Notes: generated by a model from the letters alone, not told the origin. A DNA stretch of 64,000 nt from Magicicada septendecula (GCA_034769895.1 CM068375.1:257346768-257410767), one strand, 5' to 3'. Counted from the first letter of the stretch, positions 33,022 through 44,199 are shown. Made by a program: numbers and translations.

Positions 33022-35623
33022 TGTAGGGAACATGGGGCATAACGGGGTAGTGGGGCAGAACGGGGTACAGCCTTTATTTTTTACAGACGGTGTGCAATCT
33101 GTTGGAATTTCTCATAACTACGTCAGTATAGTATTACCTATTACCACACAGAGATTGGCAGCCATTGTTGCTGTCTTTGTGTATAATTAAGGTGCTGCAC
33201 CATATTTACTTGTGTTTCTACAATATCGCGCACTTCTTCTAGCTCATGTAAGTAAGAGTGAGTTAATTGTAATATATTTCCGTGTACACTGTATTATAAC
33301 ATCTTTCATACACTTCTAATCCTGATGTTTTCGTTAAGCTTCGTGAAAACTTTATCCTGTCACAACGCTATAACCTAAAAATGTAACTGTGGGGCAGAAC
33401 GGGGTGGGGCACAACGGGGTAGTACCCCATTCTGCCCCACGTATTTTCCATAGGTGTTTCATTAATACAATGTAGGCTAATTGATTTTTCGCGTTGTTTG
33501 TGTTTGTAGAATGGTGAGAGATTACAAAAGAAAGACGCAGAGGCAAGAGTGGTCGGCAGTTTCCATGCAAGAAGCTGTTCAAGCAGTAATAAATGGCTCA
33601 ATGGGATACAAAAAGGCAGCTCTTCAGTTCAAAGTGCCACAAACAACTTTAGAGCGCCAAGTTAAGAAAAAAAGAGATGATCCAGAAAATTGTGTGAAGA
33701 AATCTATGGGACGTTTCACTTGTGTTTTTAATGAAGCACAAGAATCCGAGCTTGTGGATTATTTAACTAAAATGGAGGCTCAACTCTTCGGTCTTACTAT
33801 CAATGGACTTCGTGACCTTGCTTTCCAGCTAGCAGAGCGAAATAAATTGAATCATCCATTTGGTGAGAATGGAAAAGCTGGTGTAGACTGGGCAAGAGGA
33901 TTTTTAACTCGCCACCCTAATTTAAGCATAAGAAGACCTGAGGCTACGTCTGCAGCTCGTGCGATGGGGGGCTTCAATAAGGTTGCTGTAAAACAGTTCT
34001 TCAGCCATCTATCCTACGTAGTTGATACTTACCAGCTTACACCAGACAGGATTTATAACTGTGATGAAACAGGTCTAACTGTAAACCCTAAAGGACATTC
34101 GAAGATAATAGCAAAAAGAGGCCGTAGACAGGTTGGCACAGTCACATCAGCCGAGAGGGGTCAAACTGTTACAGCTGAAATATGCTTTTCAGCTGCTGGA
34201 ACCTACATCGCTCCAATGCTAATTTTTCCTAGAAAACGGATGCAGCAACGAATTTGAGACTGGACTTCCCCCAAGTGCGACTTCACAGGTCCATGAAACA
34301 GGATGGATGACCAAAGAACTTTTTTAGTTTGGTTTGAAAAGTTCATATCTTTTACAGGAGCAAAAAAAGAGAAACCAATGTTACTACTCTTGGATGGGCA
34401 TTCAACACACACGAAAAGTTTAGCACTAATTGATATGGCTCGTGCAAATGGAGTGATTCTCTTGTGTTTCCCTCCCCACTGTTCCCATAGACTCCAACCC
34501 CTTGACGTTGCATTTATGAAGCCCTTAAGTAAATACTATGAGGAGGAAGTCCGTAAATGGCTTAGATGCAATCCAGGAAAAGTGGTGACATTATTCCAGA
34601 TCGCTTCTCTGTTTGGTACCGCCTATGTTCAAGCATCAACAATGATGACAGCCGTGAACGGGTTCCGGAAGACAGGCATATGGCCTGTTGATATGAATGT
34701 TTTTAATGATGCAGATTTTTTGCCTTCGGTAACTACAGACATCCAGCTTCCTACTGACATTGCTAATGAGGCTACAGTTTTAAATATACAGGCAGACCTG
34801 ACCTCACCATCTCTGAGTAGTCCTGAAAAACTTAATATGCCGAGCTGTAGTAGGCCTAATTTCAAATGTGCCATCCCGGAAAACATTTTACCCATACCAA
34901 AAATTTCTCAGGAAAATAAACGTGTTTCAAAAAATCGTGGTAAAAGTACTATCTTACCATCATCACCATATAAAAATAAGCTACAGAGTGCTGAAAAAAA
35001 TAAAAGTGGGGTCAAGAAACCAGTGAAAAGACGCCTTTTACTTTCTAAAAAAGCTCTGAAAAAATATCCAGATAAACAGAGAAACATATCACCTGAAAAT
35101 GACAAAAACTATAACCTTAACAAACCAACTGTTTTCGTAACTCCTCAGTCATCTAGTGAAGAAGTCGATAGCGAAGATGAGTGTCTCTACTGTTATGATT
35201 TTTCTGAATAAGGTTGGATTAGATGTGTTTCTTGCCTAAAATGGGCTCACAACTCTTGCGCAGGAATCGAAAGTGAAGACGAGGATGTCACACACATTTG
35301 TGCTCTTTGTGAAACATGAAGTTCGTTTAAGAAATATAGATTTTTGTTTTTTGACAATAATGCTTTTTGTATTTCATGACAAAAATTTATAAAGGTACCC
35401 CATTGTGCCCCACCAGCGGGGCAAAACGGGACAAATGACATGTATTTGTTTAAACTAAGATATATAGAATGTGTTTTTTACCAAATTAAAATGTAATGAT
35501 AATTTCTTGTACTTAATGTAATAATAAAAGTATTTATATTTAAAACAGAAAATTTTGAAACATTTATTATCAAATATTTGTGTTCAAACATTAAGTACCC
35601 CGTCCTGCCCCACGTTCCCCTAC
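33022..35623 (+). mobile_element. pogo/Tigger DNA transposon
   Basis: Imperfect terminal inverted repeats: left TGTAGGGAACATGGGGCATA at 33022, right end, reverse complemented, GTAGGGGAACGTGGGGCAGG from 35623. TA dinucleotides flank both ends (33020-33021 and 35624-35625), as expected for pogo-type insertion. Several further GGGGCAnAACGGGGTA motifs lie in both orientations near each end (33034-33066, 33392-33441, 35396-35430, 35595-35620), candidate transposase binding sites. The single gene inside is a CENP-B/DDE transposase. The element is nested inside the 29641-36217 insertion. Confidence 0.85.
33511..35319 (+). pseudogene. Tigger/Jerky-type transposase with PHD-like C-terminus, two frameshifts and one stop
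   Basis: The start chosen is ATG at 33511 (MVRDYKRKTQ), preceded by TTTGTAG, a possible 5' UTR acceptor. Domains: psq-like helix-turn-helix (AVQAVINGSMGYKKAALQFK), CENP-B-type DNA binding (ELVDYLTKME to FLTRHPNLSIR), then the DDE core with RIYNCDETGLT, LLLDGHSTHTKSL and FPPHCSHRLQPLDVAFMKPL, and NGFRKTGIWPVD. Two single-base shifts near 34252 and 34320 compensate each other. The frame stops at 35209-35211, but the same frame then continues to 35319 with GWIRCVSCLKWAHNSCAG and HICALC, which together with DECLYC just before the stop forms a PHD-type zinc finger. Without these lesions it would encode about 600 residues. It is probably inactive here. Confidence 0.85.
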
Positions 35624-36217
35624 TAATTAAATTTTACACCCACTTGTCTGTCACTAAAAGAACTCACTAAAGAAATCAATTTAAAGTAATAATTTAGACA
35701 CCTCATTATAAGTAAGGTCATGTTGAACCATTAGAGAAAATCGTAGAAAATCTGGTATTCATAAAATATCTATATCACATATCACAATCGTTTTGACTTT
35801 AAATGAATCCGTTTATATATAAATTTTGTACTAAACTTAAGTTGATCAATTATTAAAAAATGAATTATAGTAATAAGTAAAGTCTTAAAGATTGAAGAAG
35901 TATTAACTTTGTTAAATGTGCATTAATTAATATTTATAGCAATAATTAAGTGTACCATTAATTATGGTATATGATGTTTAGTTAATAAATTAACTAATAG
36001 AAAGTAATGACGTATAAATTTTATTGAATTGAACCCTGAGATAAATCAAAACAGTAAATGTATTATTATATTAGACGCACACAACGTCGGGCAAACTAAG
36101 TTAAAGTTATTTGGCACCACAACAAAAGTGGGGCTTAATTAATTACAAAGAGCGGTAACAAAAATTAGTTATATTTGGCGTCCACCGCTGGGCGTAAACG
36201 GGTACAACTCGTTTATA
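35624..36217. other. Right part of the insertion, AT-rich
   Basis: No gene. Two PBS-like motifs (TTGGCACCACAACAAAAGTG at 36111 and TTGGCGTCCACCGCTGGGCG at 36175) suggest LTR-element leader sequence. Confidence 0.4.
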
Positions 36218-36914
36218 GTTATATGGTCTTTCGAATTCCGAGTAGACGGCATAATTCTTTAAACACTCCTAATTCGAAATATCTCCCTTGATCCGTATGG
36301 ATTTCCATAGGGGGTTTATAACGGCAACAGAAGTTGTGAACTAACTCCTTTGCCACAGTGGTAACCTCCTGATTTGGAATTGCGTAGGCTTCCACCCACT
36401 TAGTAAAGTAGTCACCTACAACCATGATGTACCGGTTTCCATCGTCAGTAACTGGTAATGGTCCAGCAATGTCTATGGCAATTCTCTTGAAAGGCAGTCC
36501 AACGTTATACTGTCTCATTTTACCCCTGCTTCTGATTTGTGGGCCCTTGCTTGCAGCACATATTTCACACGTCCGAACTCATTCCACTACGTCGTGGCGA
36601 AGATGAAGACAATAGAATCGCTTCCGTATATTGTGAAGGGTTTTGTTAACGCCAAGGTGGCCTCCAGATGTCCCATCATGCATCTCCTTCAAAACAGACT
36701 GCACTTTACTTCGGGGAACTATCAACTGCATGACCACGTCTCGTCCATCTGCATTTTCCCAAGCCCTTTTCAGCAATCCGTTTTCTAAGGTGAGAGATTC
36801 CCATTGTGTCCAGTAGCCCTTCAGCACTTCGGAACCATGGCAGATATCTTGACAACCCGGGCGGCGACCTTCCTCTTTTGCTGTCAAGATCGGTCCAATG
36901 TCTTCATCAGTCAT
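36218..36914 (-). pseudogene. Integrase zinc domain and catalytic core, first half (Gypsy, minus strand)
   Basis: From 36914 downward: MHDGTSGGHLGVNKTLHNIR gives the two histidines, and RTCEICAASKGPQ the two cysteines, of the HHCC zinc domain, with one in-frame stop near 36579 between them. Then FKRIAIDIAGPLPVTDDGNR holds the first catalytic aspartate, and MEIHTDQGRYFELGVFKELC the second. The reading ends at RKTI, where the insertion begins; the glutamate follows at 29600. Confidence 0.88.
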
Positions 36915-36939
36915 CTGTTCTTGTCGACAGTCTTGTGTT

Positions 36940-38200
36940 GTCCAGCCGTCTGCCAGGAAATCTACAGTGATGGCTTGAACATGTTCGCTTGAGTTTTATT
37001 CTTCCTTTCTTTGGCAATGTCGGCAGTTTTCCGGGCACGGTGTTCGTGTAAGCCATCTGCATTACCATGCAGGCGCCCCCGTCGATGTTGTACCTTGAAG
37101 TTGTACTCTTGCAGACGTTCAAGCCACCTTGCCAACTGTCCTTCCGGATTTTTAAATCTTAAGAGCCATGTAAGCGCGCCATGGTCGGTACGTAGTGAAA
37201 ACTATCTTCCATAGAGGTGTTTATGGAAGTGCTCCAACGCTCGGACGATTGCCAACAACTCTTTCCTTGTAGCGCAATAATTTCTCTCCGGTTTAGAAAG
37301 TGTCTTGCTGTAATACGCTACTACTCGTTCTTCACCGTTTTGCACTTGAGACAAAACTGCTCCTAGACCAGTATTGCTTGCGTCTGTGTCCACAATGTAC
37401 TTCCCTTCGGAAGTTGGGAAAGCGAGAATTGGCTGCGAACATAATGCAATTTTCAAAGTCCAAAATGCTTGATCACACTCCCTCGACCACTGGAAGTTTC
37501 GTTATTTTCCGTTAGCTCATACAGTGGTTTAGCAATTGTAGCGAAGCCTTTCACAAAACGTCTGTAATATGAGCATAATCCCAGGAAACTCCGAACTTCG
37601 TGTTTACTCTTCGGCACTGACCAGTTTCTTACGGTGTCTAATTTATTAGGATCCATGCTAACACCTGCTGCCGAAACCAGATGGCCTAGATACTGTACTT
37701 CCTTCTATAATAGAGAACACTTCATCGGGCTCAGCTTCAGTTGGGGATCGTGAATTCTAGTTAAAACCTTTTTAAGGTTTTCCAAATGGTCTTTGAAAGT
37801 CTTCCCGATGACTATGACAATGTCTAAATAAACAAGGCGAGTTTTCCATATCAGGCCTCGGAGTACCAGGTCCACAGGCCCATCAATCTTCCAAATGTTG
37901 CTGGTGCATTACATAGTCCAAATGGCATGACGTTAAATTGGAATAAACCACTTGGGGTCGAGAAAGCGGTCTTTTCTTTGTCTTTTTGATGAAGACCCAC
38001 TTGCCAATACCCACTCTTCAGGTCCAATGTGGAAAACCACTGTGCTCCGGACAACGTGTCGAGCGTATCGTCAACGCGAGGTAATGGATAGCAGTCTTTC
38101 TTTGTAACATCATTTAACCTCCGGTAGTCTACGCAGAAACGCAATCCACCATCCTTCTTCGCTACCAGAACTACAGGAGAATACCAAGCACTTGATGAAG
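36940..38200 (-). pseudogene. Reverse transcriptase and RNase H (Gypsy, minus strand)
   Basis: From 38144 downward: [59 protein letters not shown]. The polymerase box near 37820 reads LVYLDIVIVIGK, so the second aspartate of Y-x-D-D is not present. The frame then moves to YLGHLVSAAGVSMDPNKL and VRSFLGLCSYYRRFVKGFA. RNase H follows with YIVDTDASNTGLGAVLSQ, RKELLAIVRALEHFHKHLYG and, downstream, LRTDHGALTWLLRF. Frameshifts separate several blocks, so it is not functional. Confidence 0.9.
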
Positions 38201-38210
38201 GTTTGATTAT

Positions 38211-39137
38211 TCACTCTGTCAACATGTCCTGTACTAACCGAGACATTTCATCTTGTTTAGATAATGGAGGCCTTCGAGGAGGTTGGCGTATCGGTGTTGT
38301 GTCCCCGGTATTGATGCGATGTTGCACAAGAGAGGTTCTTCCCAGTGACTGTCCTCGAACTGCAAAACAATCTTTGAATCCATGTAAAAACTGTCTGAGT
38401 TCTTTCATCTCACCACTTGAGAGGTCGTTAGAAGATCTTTTCAATAATTCTTGCAGTTCTTCTGGTAATTTGGAATTATCTGAAGCACTGGATCTTCGAT
38501 GCGTCATTACGGCTACCCAGGCCACAGGAGTCAATTTGCCTAGGAGCGTATTGCTTTGTAAAGTGATAGCTTGATCCAAAATATTCGCCACTCTAATAGG
38601 TACATTTCCGGTTTCGTCAGGTTTTACTAAACTTATGGCAATTAGTATGCCCGGTGTGCTGACTACCTGGGGTTCGAATATAGAGCACTGGTTGCCCCTA
38701 GTATCTACCTCGGTTCTAACCATGATGATCTTTTCGGAGTTTGGCGGAACAGTTACGGCCACTTGGTTTATGACGTCCATCGATTTTTCTGCTGTCGTCA
38801 TTGTTGATAGCATTACCTCTTCGCCTCCGATTCTCAAGACATTGTTTTTGAAGTCGACTATGAATCCGTATGCGGTCATAACGTCCACACCAAGAATTGC
38901 TTCTTCCACAAAGTCTGCAACAAGTACTTGATGATTAAACTCAAGTCTACCGAGGCGTTGGTGTATCTCCACTTTTCCATACACTTTTACAGGCCGTCCA
39001 GTAGCTGTTCGCAAGCTGCAAGAGTACCAAATTGGCTTGAGATCTTTCACCACGTCGGGACGCACAATAAAAACTGTTGCGCCTGTGTCAAATCTAATCG
39101 AGGTTGGCCTCTCTTGTACAAATCCGGTAACTACCAA
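38211..39137 (-). pseudogene. Retropepsin-like protease region (Gypsy, minus strand)
   Basis: A 308-codon frame begins with a retropepsin domain: SIRFDTGATVFIVRP holds the D-T-G active site near residue 17, and EEAILGVDVMTAYGFIVDF the second conserved strand. The C-terminal third is the linker leading to the reverse transcriptase (RINTGDTTPIRQPPRRPPLS). This frame is the best preserved part of the element, but it is separated by frameshifts from gag and RT. Confidence 0.85.
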
Positions 39138-39202
39138 GCTCCCGTTGTTTTTCTGAAGTGTAGAAATTGCGTATTATCTAGGGGCTTTGTTCCTCCAGTT
39201 AG

Positions 39203-39960
39203 TCAGCACACCCCGTGGTACCGACTATTGCTACTTTCCCTGCTGCTGAATTCTAACCCGACAATCTCGTTGTAGATGTCCAGCTTTCCCACATCTATAA
39301 CACTTCGGTCTTCATCCTTTCTTATTTTATTCTGTGGCCCCGACCGTCGAGTCTCTGTTCCTTGTTCTTCTTCCTCATCGTCTGTGCTGTCGCGATCTCT
39401 TAGCGCGCACTTTATGACTTGTCCAACCAGATGCTGATTTGGCGGCCTAAAATTGCAAAGCACGTACCAGGGCGTCCGCACTGTACTGGTGTCTTGCCAT
39501 TCGTAACACTTGCTGTAGATCGTTATCCCGGACACCGGCAGTAAATATCGGCATCGCAAAACTCGTTCGAAAATCTTCTGGCACTTCAGGATAGGCTAGT
39601 CTAATTAGTCTGTCGATACTTGCTTCAAACTCTTGAAGGCTCTCCCCGGCATGCTGTCGCTTTGCTGCTGGGTGCAGTACACATCTCGCAAATGTTTATC
39701 ACCATACCGTAATTCCAGAGCTTTTATCAATTCGGCATAGGTGTTTTGGCTGTCAGGTGGCACTTTCTGTAGTAATTCTACCGAAGGTCCTTTCAATGCA
39801 AGAACAAGTGAAACAGCATTGTCTTTCTCTGTCCAAATATTTACGCATGCAGCAGCTTTGAATTGGCGTAAATACGTCGCCCAGTGCGTGCGTCCATCAA
39901 AGTTTGAGGCCTTGACATGAACTGTCCCAACCGCGGGCGAGGTGACCTTCTCTATTGACT
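39203..39960 (-). pseudogene. gag region with zinc knuckle (Gypsy, minus strand)
   Basis: A zinc knuckle CYRCGKAGHLQRDC (C-x2-C-x4-H-x4-C) reads on the minus strand at about 39255-39310. Further upstream, 39796-39605 reads ALKGPSVELLQKVPPDSQN-like and YAELIKALELRYGDKHLRDV, a capsid-type gag sequence, and the frame just above it contains KASNFDGRTHWATYLRQF. Several frameshifts. The N-terminal part towards 40157 (KSEVEQCLKMQPKQ) is likely gag too. The 5' end of the element is lost at about 40160. Confidence 0.8.
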
Positions 39961-40164
39961 TATTTTCTGTCTTTCTCTGTCTTTATCATTGGCACAGTTT
40001 GTTTACAAAGTTGTTTTGGCTGCATTTTCAGGCACTGCTCGACTTCACTTTTAATCTGCTCTTTTATATTTGTATTCGAGTAGAGGGAAAATGAGAATTC
40101 TGAGCCACAAAGGAATGCCGCCTTCTTAAAAAACAATAAAAAAACGATAAAAAACATGATCTAA

Positions 40165-40445
40165 GAGATGGCGCCGAAACCGCTGGACCCGCAGCATCCC
40201 GATGGACCACAGCATCAGCGAATTTCCGCGAATAAATTTTTTAATTTTTTTAATTTGGTTTTTTATTTTTTTAATTAAATTGATTTGCATATCAAGGGGG
40301 TGGGATGAGGTTCAATGGACCACAGCATCCGCGAATAAAATTTTTTATTTTTTTAATTAAATTGATTTGGTAGGATGAGGTTCAATGGACCACCAGCATC
40401 CGTGAATATAATTTTTTATTTTTTTAAGAAAGCTGATTTGCATAT
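40165..40445. repeat. Tandem repeat, about 100-bp unit, three copies
   Basis: The phrase ATGGACCA(C)CAGCATC(C/A)G(C/T)G recurs three times, each followed by AATA and then TTTTTTAATTAA-like T/A runs and GATTTG. Spacing is about 80-115 bases. No coding sequence. Confidence 0.75.
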
Positions 40446-40493
40446 CAGTGGGTGGTGTTGGGTGGGAGGTTGTTTTTTTTTATTTCATATCAG

Positions 40494-41567
40494 TGGGTGG
40501 GGGTGGTTCCAACTCGATGCATTATAGTGTATATTAAAATATATGATCAGGTGTACCAACCTTTGCGTGAGTTCAAATTTGTCGTGTGTTATAATGTATA
40601 TTAAATCTATATGATCAGGTGTACCAACCTCTGTATTATTGTAGTGTATGATCATAATTGTTACTCTCTCTCTCTCTCTCTCTCTCTTTTTCTCTATCTC
40701 TCTCTCTCACTGTGTACATTGCGCACATGTATATTGTAGCGTGACAGATAATCCACACAAATACATCACTCAATGATCATGGATAAAGCTTTAATATATG
40801 GAATATCCAGATGAGAATCAATTAGAATGCACTATTTACTAATATATTCACAAGAAAGGTTAAATAAAGAAAAATTCTGCAAATAATATAATATAATACA
40901 AATTTAAAAACCCAGGAAACTAAAAATGTTAATAACAAAATTACCCAGGTAAGATAGAAGCAGGCAATTAATATAACCCGTCAAAGAAACCAGACCAGAA
41001 GAAACCAAGGCATACACAAAACTAAAATTACTGAAGAATGAAGAAAGAAGAACAATCAAAACTACTGAATAAAGAAGAAAGAAGAATAACCAAAACTACT
41101 GAAGTAGGAAGAAAGAAGAATAAATAAAAATACAGAAGAAAGAAGAAAGAAGAATAACCAAAACTACTAAAGAAGGAAGAAAGAAGAATAAATAAAAATA
41201 CAGAAGAAAGAAGAAGGAAGAATAACTAAAACTACTGAACAAGGAAGAAAGAAGAACAATCAAAACTAAGGAAGAAAGAAGAACAATCAAAACTAAAATT
41301 ACTGAAGAATGAAGAAAGAAGAACAATCAAAACTACTGAATAAAGAAGAAAGAAGAATAATCAAATTGTTGTTTTTTTTATTTCATATCAGTGGGTGGGG
41401 TGGTCCAACTCGATGCATTATAGTGTATATTAAAATATATGATCAGGTGTACCAACCATTGCGTGAGTTCAAATTTGTCGTGTGTTATAATGTATATTAA
41501 ATCTATATGATCAGGTGTACCAACCTCTGTATTATTATAGTGTATGATCATAATTGTTACTCTCTCT

Positions 41568-41646
<79 letters not shown>

Positions 41647-41681
41647 ATCTCTCTCTCTCACTGTGTACATTGCGCACATGT
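40494..41681. repeat. Direct repeat (about 250-300 bp) flanking a purine-rich minisatellite
   Basis: Copy 1 (about 40484-40738) and copy 2 (about 41370-41681) share TTTCATATCAGTGGGTGGG, CAACTCGATGCATTATAGTG, TGAGTTCAAATTTGTCGTG, a (CT)n block and TGTACATTGCGCACATGTAT. Each copy also holds an internal duplication of TATGATCAGGTGTACCAACC. Between them, about 41030-41360 is a degenerate minisatellite built from GAAGAAAGAAGAATAA and AAAACTACTGAAG pieces. The second copy ends exactly where the 11-kb PolB element begins. Confidence 0.7.
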
Positions 41682-41719
41682 ATATGAAATTAGAAAGTTT
41701 ATATTTATTCGACAAATAT

Positions 41720-41855
41720 TAACGCCCTCTCTCTTTCTCTCTCTCTCACTCTCACTTGTTTCAACTGTGGCAACAAATAGTAACGTCCTCTCTCTCTCTC
41801 TATCTCTCTCTCTCTCACTCTCACTTGTGTGTCAACTGTGTCAACAAATAGTAAC

Positions 41856-41904
<49 letters not shown>

Positions 41905-41910
41905 CGTTTC
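41720..41910. repeat. Subterminal motif repeats between (CT)n arrays, left
   Basis: The motif CACTTGT(GTG)TCAACTGTG(G/T)CAACAAATAGTAACGTCC occurs at about 41753-41790 and 41822-41860, with a shorter relative (TCGCACGTTTCAACTATG) at about 41900. Each is separated by (CT)n. The right arm carries the same motifs in mirror order. Their regular subterminal position suggests protein binding or origin sites. Confidence 0.6.
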
Positions 41911-42637
41911 AACTATGCAAGGTTTCATACCCTTTCTCCTGTCTCCCTCTCGTACATTGAGTAGTCGGTGTGATGAATAAATAATTTTAGCTCTCTCTCT
42001 CTCTCTCTCGTTGTCAAAACGCCGTCTTCATTTTTCAATGTATTAAAAAATTAATTAATAGTTTTATAATGCAGTCAGTGTGATTGATCCTTGTTAGAAA
42101 TATATATATTTGGCAAATATTAACTATGTATGTGTGTTGTTGTTGGCAATGAACTACTTACCTGTTGTGCTGTTACAGATGACAAATCCATACGTTAACG
42201 GCTTAGCAATCTTCAATACGCTCTTCTTCATGGGTACAGTTTACACACGCACATAGGTTCAGTAGTGTATAGCGAAATAAATTAAAATTATACATACACA
42301 TGAAAACGGTGGTTGAAATTCATACAAATCTTCTGATGTAACAGTTCACAAAAATAAATTAATTGTGCACATGTTCAGAGGTGTAGAGTGAAATAAAATA
42401 AAGTCATAATTTGTTTAAATGATTAAATATATATTTTAACATTCACAATATAAAATTCACAATTAAATAAATACATTATAAAATTGATATTTTTTCGAAA
42501 GTTTATATATAATTGTGTCGTACTTGTAGGAGAAGCAACCTGCAACATAACAATACAACAACATTAAAATCATGTTAAATATCACACACACAGATGCACA
42601 CGCAACGCGCGCACATACAGACGAATACGCAACGTAA

Positions 42638-42686
<49 letters not shown>

Positions 42687-43114
42687 ACGTAACCAAACAC
42701 GCAACGCGCACACACACAGACGCAAACCCAATGTAATCATGCACATACATACGACGTGCACACGTTTGGGTTGAATCATGTACATGTAGGTCCAATAAAA
42801 CAGATAACAGATGTAAATATGCTATAGTCATTGTAAGACGTTACAATCCTTGAAGTGTTTAATAAGTAAATTGTATGTATGTATATATATCACTGAATAA
42901 TAATAATAATATAATCGTTCTAGTGTTATCGTTTGCTGCAACAGGTAACGCAGTTTACAAATAATTACATATAGGTTCAGAGGCGTATAGTGAAATAAAT
43001 TAAAAATAGAAATTAATGTCCTTTCATCAAACTTTGTAAATTAGAATCTGCACTACATTCAAACACATGCACACATAGTGTTAAAAAATTGTTTATTAAA
43101 AGTAGTTTGTCACC

Positions 43115-43411
43115 TTAACGAGGTACAATTTCCACATGCGCTGTCTGGTTCTTCATCCCTCGAAACACAAGATGTAGGTCGCTGGGATTTATATGACGGA
43201 GTTCTTCATCTGTAAAGACGCAAGCATACCTCTTAGGTAGATATACACGATAGCGGCGCTCACAATCTTCCAACGTTACAAGCACAGACTTCCCATATCT
43301 CGTGTCCACATGCAACATGTTAACGATCGGATACTGCTTGTCCACTGTTAATTCTGCACACCGTTTGTACTCAATAGCAGAAACTGCGTTGAATTTTGTG
43401 ATAAACGACAT
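43115..43411 (-). CDS. Small OB-fold-like protein of the PolB element
   Basis: Intact 98-codon frame, ATG at 43411, stop at 43115. Sequence pieces: MSFITKFNAVSAIEYKR, LTVDKQYPIVNMLHVDTRYG, SVLVTLEDCERRYRVYLPKR, HLVFRGMKNQTAHVEIVPR. The pattern of a short N-terminal strand, KYPI-x-T-x-G, LVTL and VYLPKRY recurs in small proteins next to polymerase B in insect mobile elements, and I read it as a probable OB-fold single-strand DNA binding protein; this is inference from pattern memory. It lies within the left TIR, close to the end, transcribed towards the terminus. The right TIR keeps only its last codons (see findings). It is one of the few intact genes here. Confidence 0.6.
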   Translation of the reverse strand: MSFITKFNAVSAIEYKRCAELTVDKQYPIVNMLHVDTRYGKSVLVTLEDCERRYRVYLPKRYACVFTDEELRHINPSDLHLVFRGMKNQTAHVEIVPR

Positions 43412-43760
43412 TATTTATTAGAAGTGAAGACGTCTGTATCAAACGAGGTGGAACCAAACAATGACTACAAAGAAGACTAGTGAAAGTAATGGTGGTGGTG
43501 ATGTGGTCATCAGGAAAGTTCACGTTCATCGCCTGAAGCTTTGCATGTACATACACACAGGCAGAATTAGCGCTGTTACAAAATATATATATTAGGAAAG
43601 TCAAGCCCACAGACTACTAGAAATAGTTATCGTCTGAAAAAAAAGAAACCGCACATTACGAACTAATATCGTTACAATAATTATAATAATACATAAACTT
43701 ACGTTTGCGGTCGTCCAAACTGAAGTATGGAGTGGCAATAACTATAGATATCACAGTAAG

Positions 43761-44160
43761 AATTTTTGTTGTTGTTTTTAACAGGTGATGTTTTTCATCC
43801 CCTGAAGCTTTGCATGTACATACATGCAGAATTATGGCTGTTACATAATATATATATTAGGAAAGTCGACAGAAATAGTTATCGCCTGCAGCAAGAATTT
43901 TTGTTGTTGTTGTTGTTTTTAACAGGTGATGTTTTTCATCCCCTGAAGCTTTGCATGCAGAATTATGACTGTTACATAATATATATTAGGAAAGTCGACA
44001 GAAATAGTTATCGCCTGCAGCAAGAATTTTTGTTGTTGTTTTTAACAGGTGATGTTTTTCATCCCCTGAAGCTTTGCATGTACATACATGCAGAATTATG
44101 GCTGTTACGTAATATATATATTAGGAAAGTCCACAGAAATAGTTATCGCCTGCAGGCATA
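43761..44160. repeat. Three tandem copies of a 130-bp unit
   Basis: Each copy begins GAATTTTTGTTGTTG, runs through TTTTTAACAGGTGATGTTTT, CATCCCCTGAAGCTTTGCATG and GCAGAATTATG(A/G)CTGTTAC, and ends ATAGTTATCGCCTGCAG. A related fourth version lies at about 43490-43625 upstream of the OB-fold gene. The 142-codon open frame across it is an artefact of the repeat. Confidence 0.85.
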
Positions 44161-44199
44161 TACAAGTTTACTAATGAAATTAACAATGCTATGAGACAC

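Larger units (their letters stand above)
29641..36217. mobile_element. 6.6-kb insertion inside the Gypsy integrase, mostly unidentified
   Basis: GTTATA occurs at both junctions (29635-29640 and 36218-36223), and the integrase reading is interrupted exactly there, so this is an insertion with a probable short target duplication. The inserted DNA starts ATGCCTAATTAAAAAAAAAA and ends ACTCGTTTATA. Apart from the Tigger transposon it contains no recognisable protein: 29.7-30.7 kb is purine-rich with moderate GC, and 30.9-33.0 and 35.6-36.2 kb are A/T-rich. PBS-like motifs lie near its right end. Its class is unknown. The target duplication length is uncertain because the consensus junction is not exact. 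Confidence 0.5.
28446..40160 (-). mobile_element. Decayed Ty3/Gypsy LTR retrotransposon, split by a nested insertion
   Basis: On the minus strand, from high to low coordinates: gag (to about 39960), zinc knuckle (39260-39310), protease, reverse transcriptase, RNase H, integrase N-terminal zinc domain and core (to about 36219), then, after an interruption, integrase C-terminal half (29600-29029), polypurine tract and 3' LTR (28446-29019). The order PR-RT-RH-IN defines Ty3/Gypsy. No envelope-like frame is present. No matching 5' LTR is seen beyond 40160, so that end is truncated. The frames are broken in many places. The segment 29641-36217 is a later insertion and not part of the element. Confidence 0.9.
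41682..43760. repeat. Left terminal inverted repeat
   Basis: Mirrors 51240-52875. Matched landmarks include TTCGACAAATATTAACGCCC, CGTTTTGACAAC, the cluster near 42300 (TCATACAAATCTTCTGATGT), CATTGTAAGACGTTACAATC, AGGTTCAGAGGCGTATAGTG and CTTACGTTTG. The left arm contains the OB-fold gene (43115-43411), which the right arm lacks. CT arrays and a (CA)n tract at 42637-42683 vary in length between arms. Confidence 0.85.

Noticed and set aside
40494-41681. Direct repeats as LTRs of a small element
   Set aside because: No TG..CA ends, PBS or polypurine tract, and the enclosed DNA is a purine-rich minisatellite; a local duplication is simpler.
41507-41964. Ser/Leu and Arg/Glu repeat frames, also 52569-52889
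   Set aside because: Products of the (CT)n/(GA)n arrays in the inverted repeats, not proteins.
43766-44194. 142-codon frame with three internal repeats
   Set aside because: It follows a noncoding tandem repeat whose unit is a shifted copy of TIR DNA; no start context or domain.
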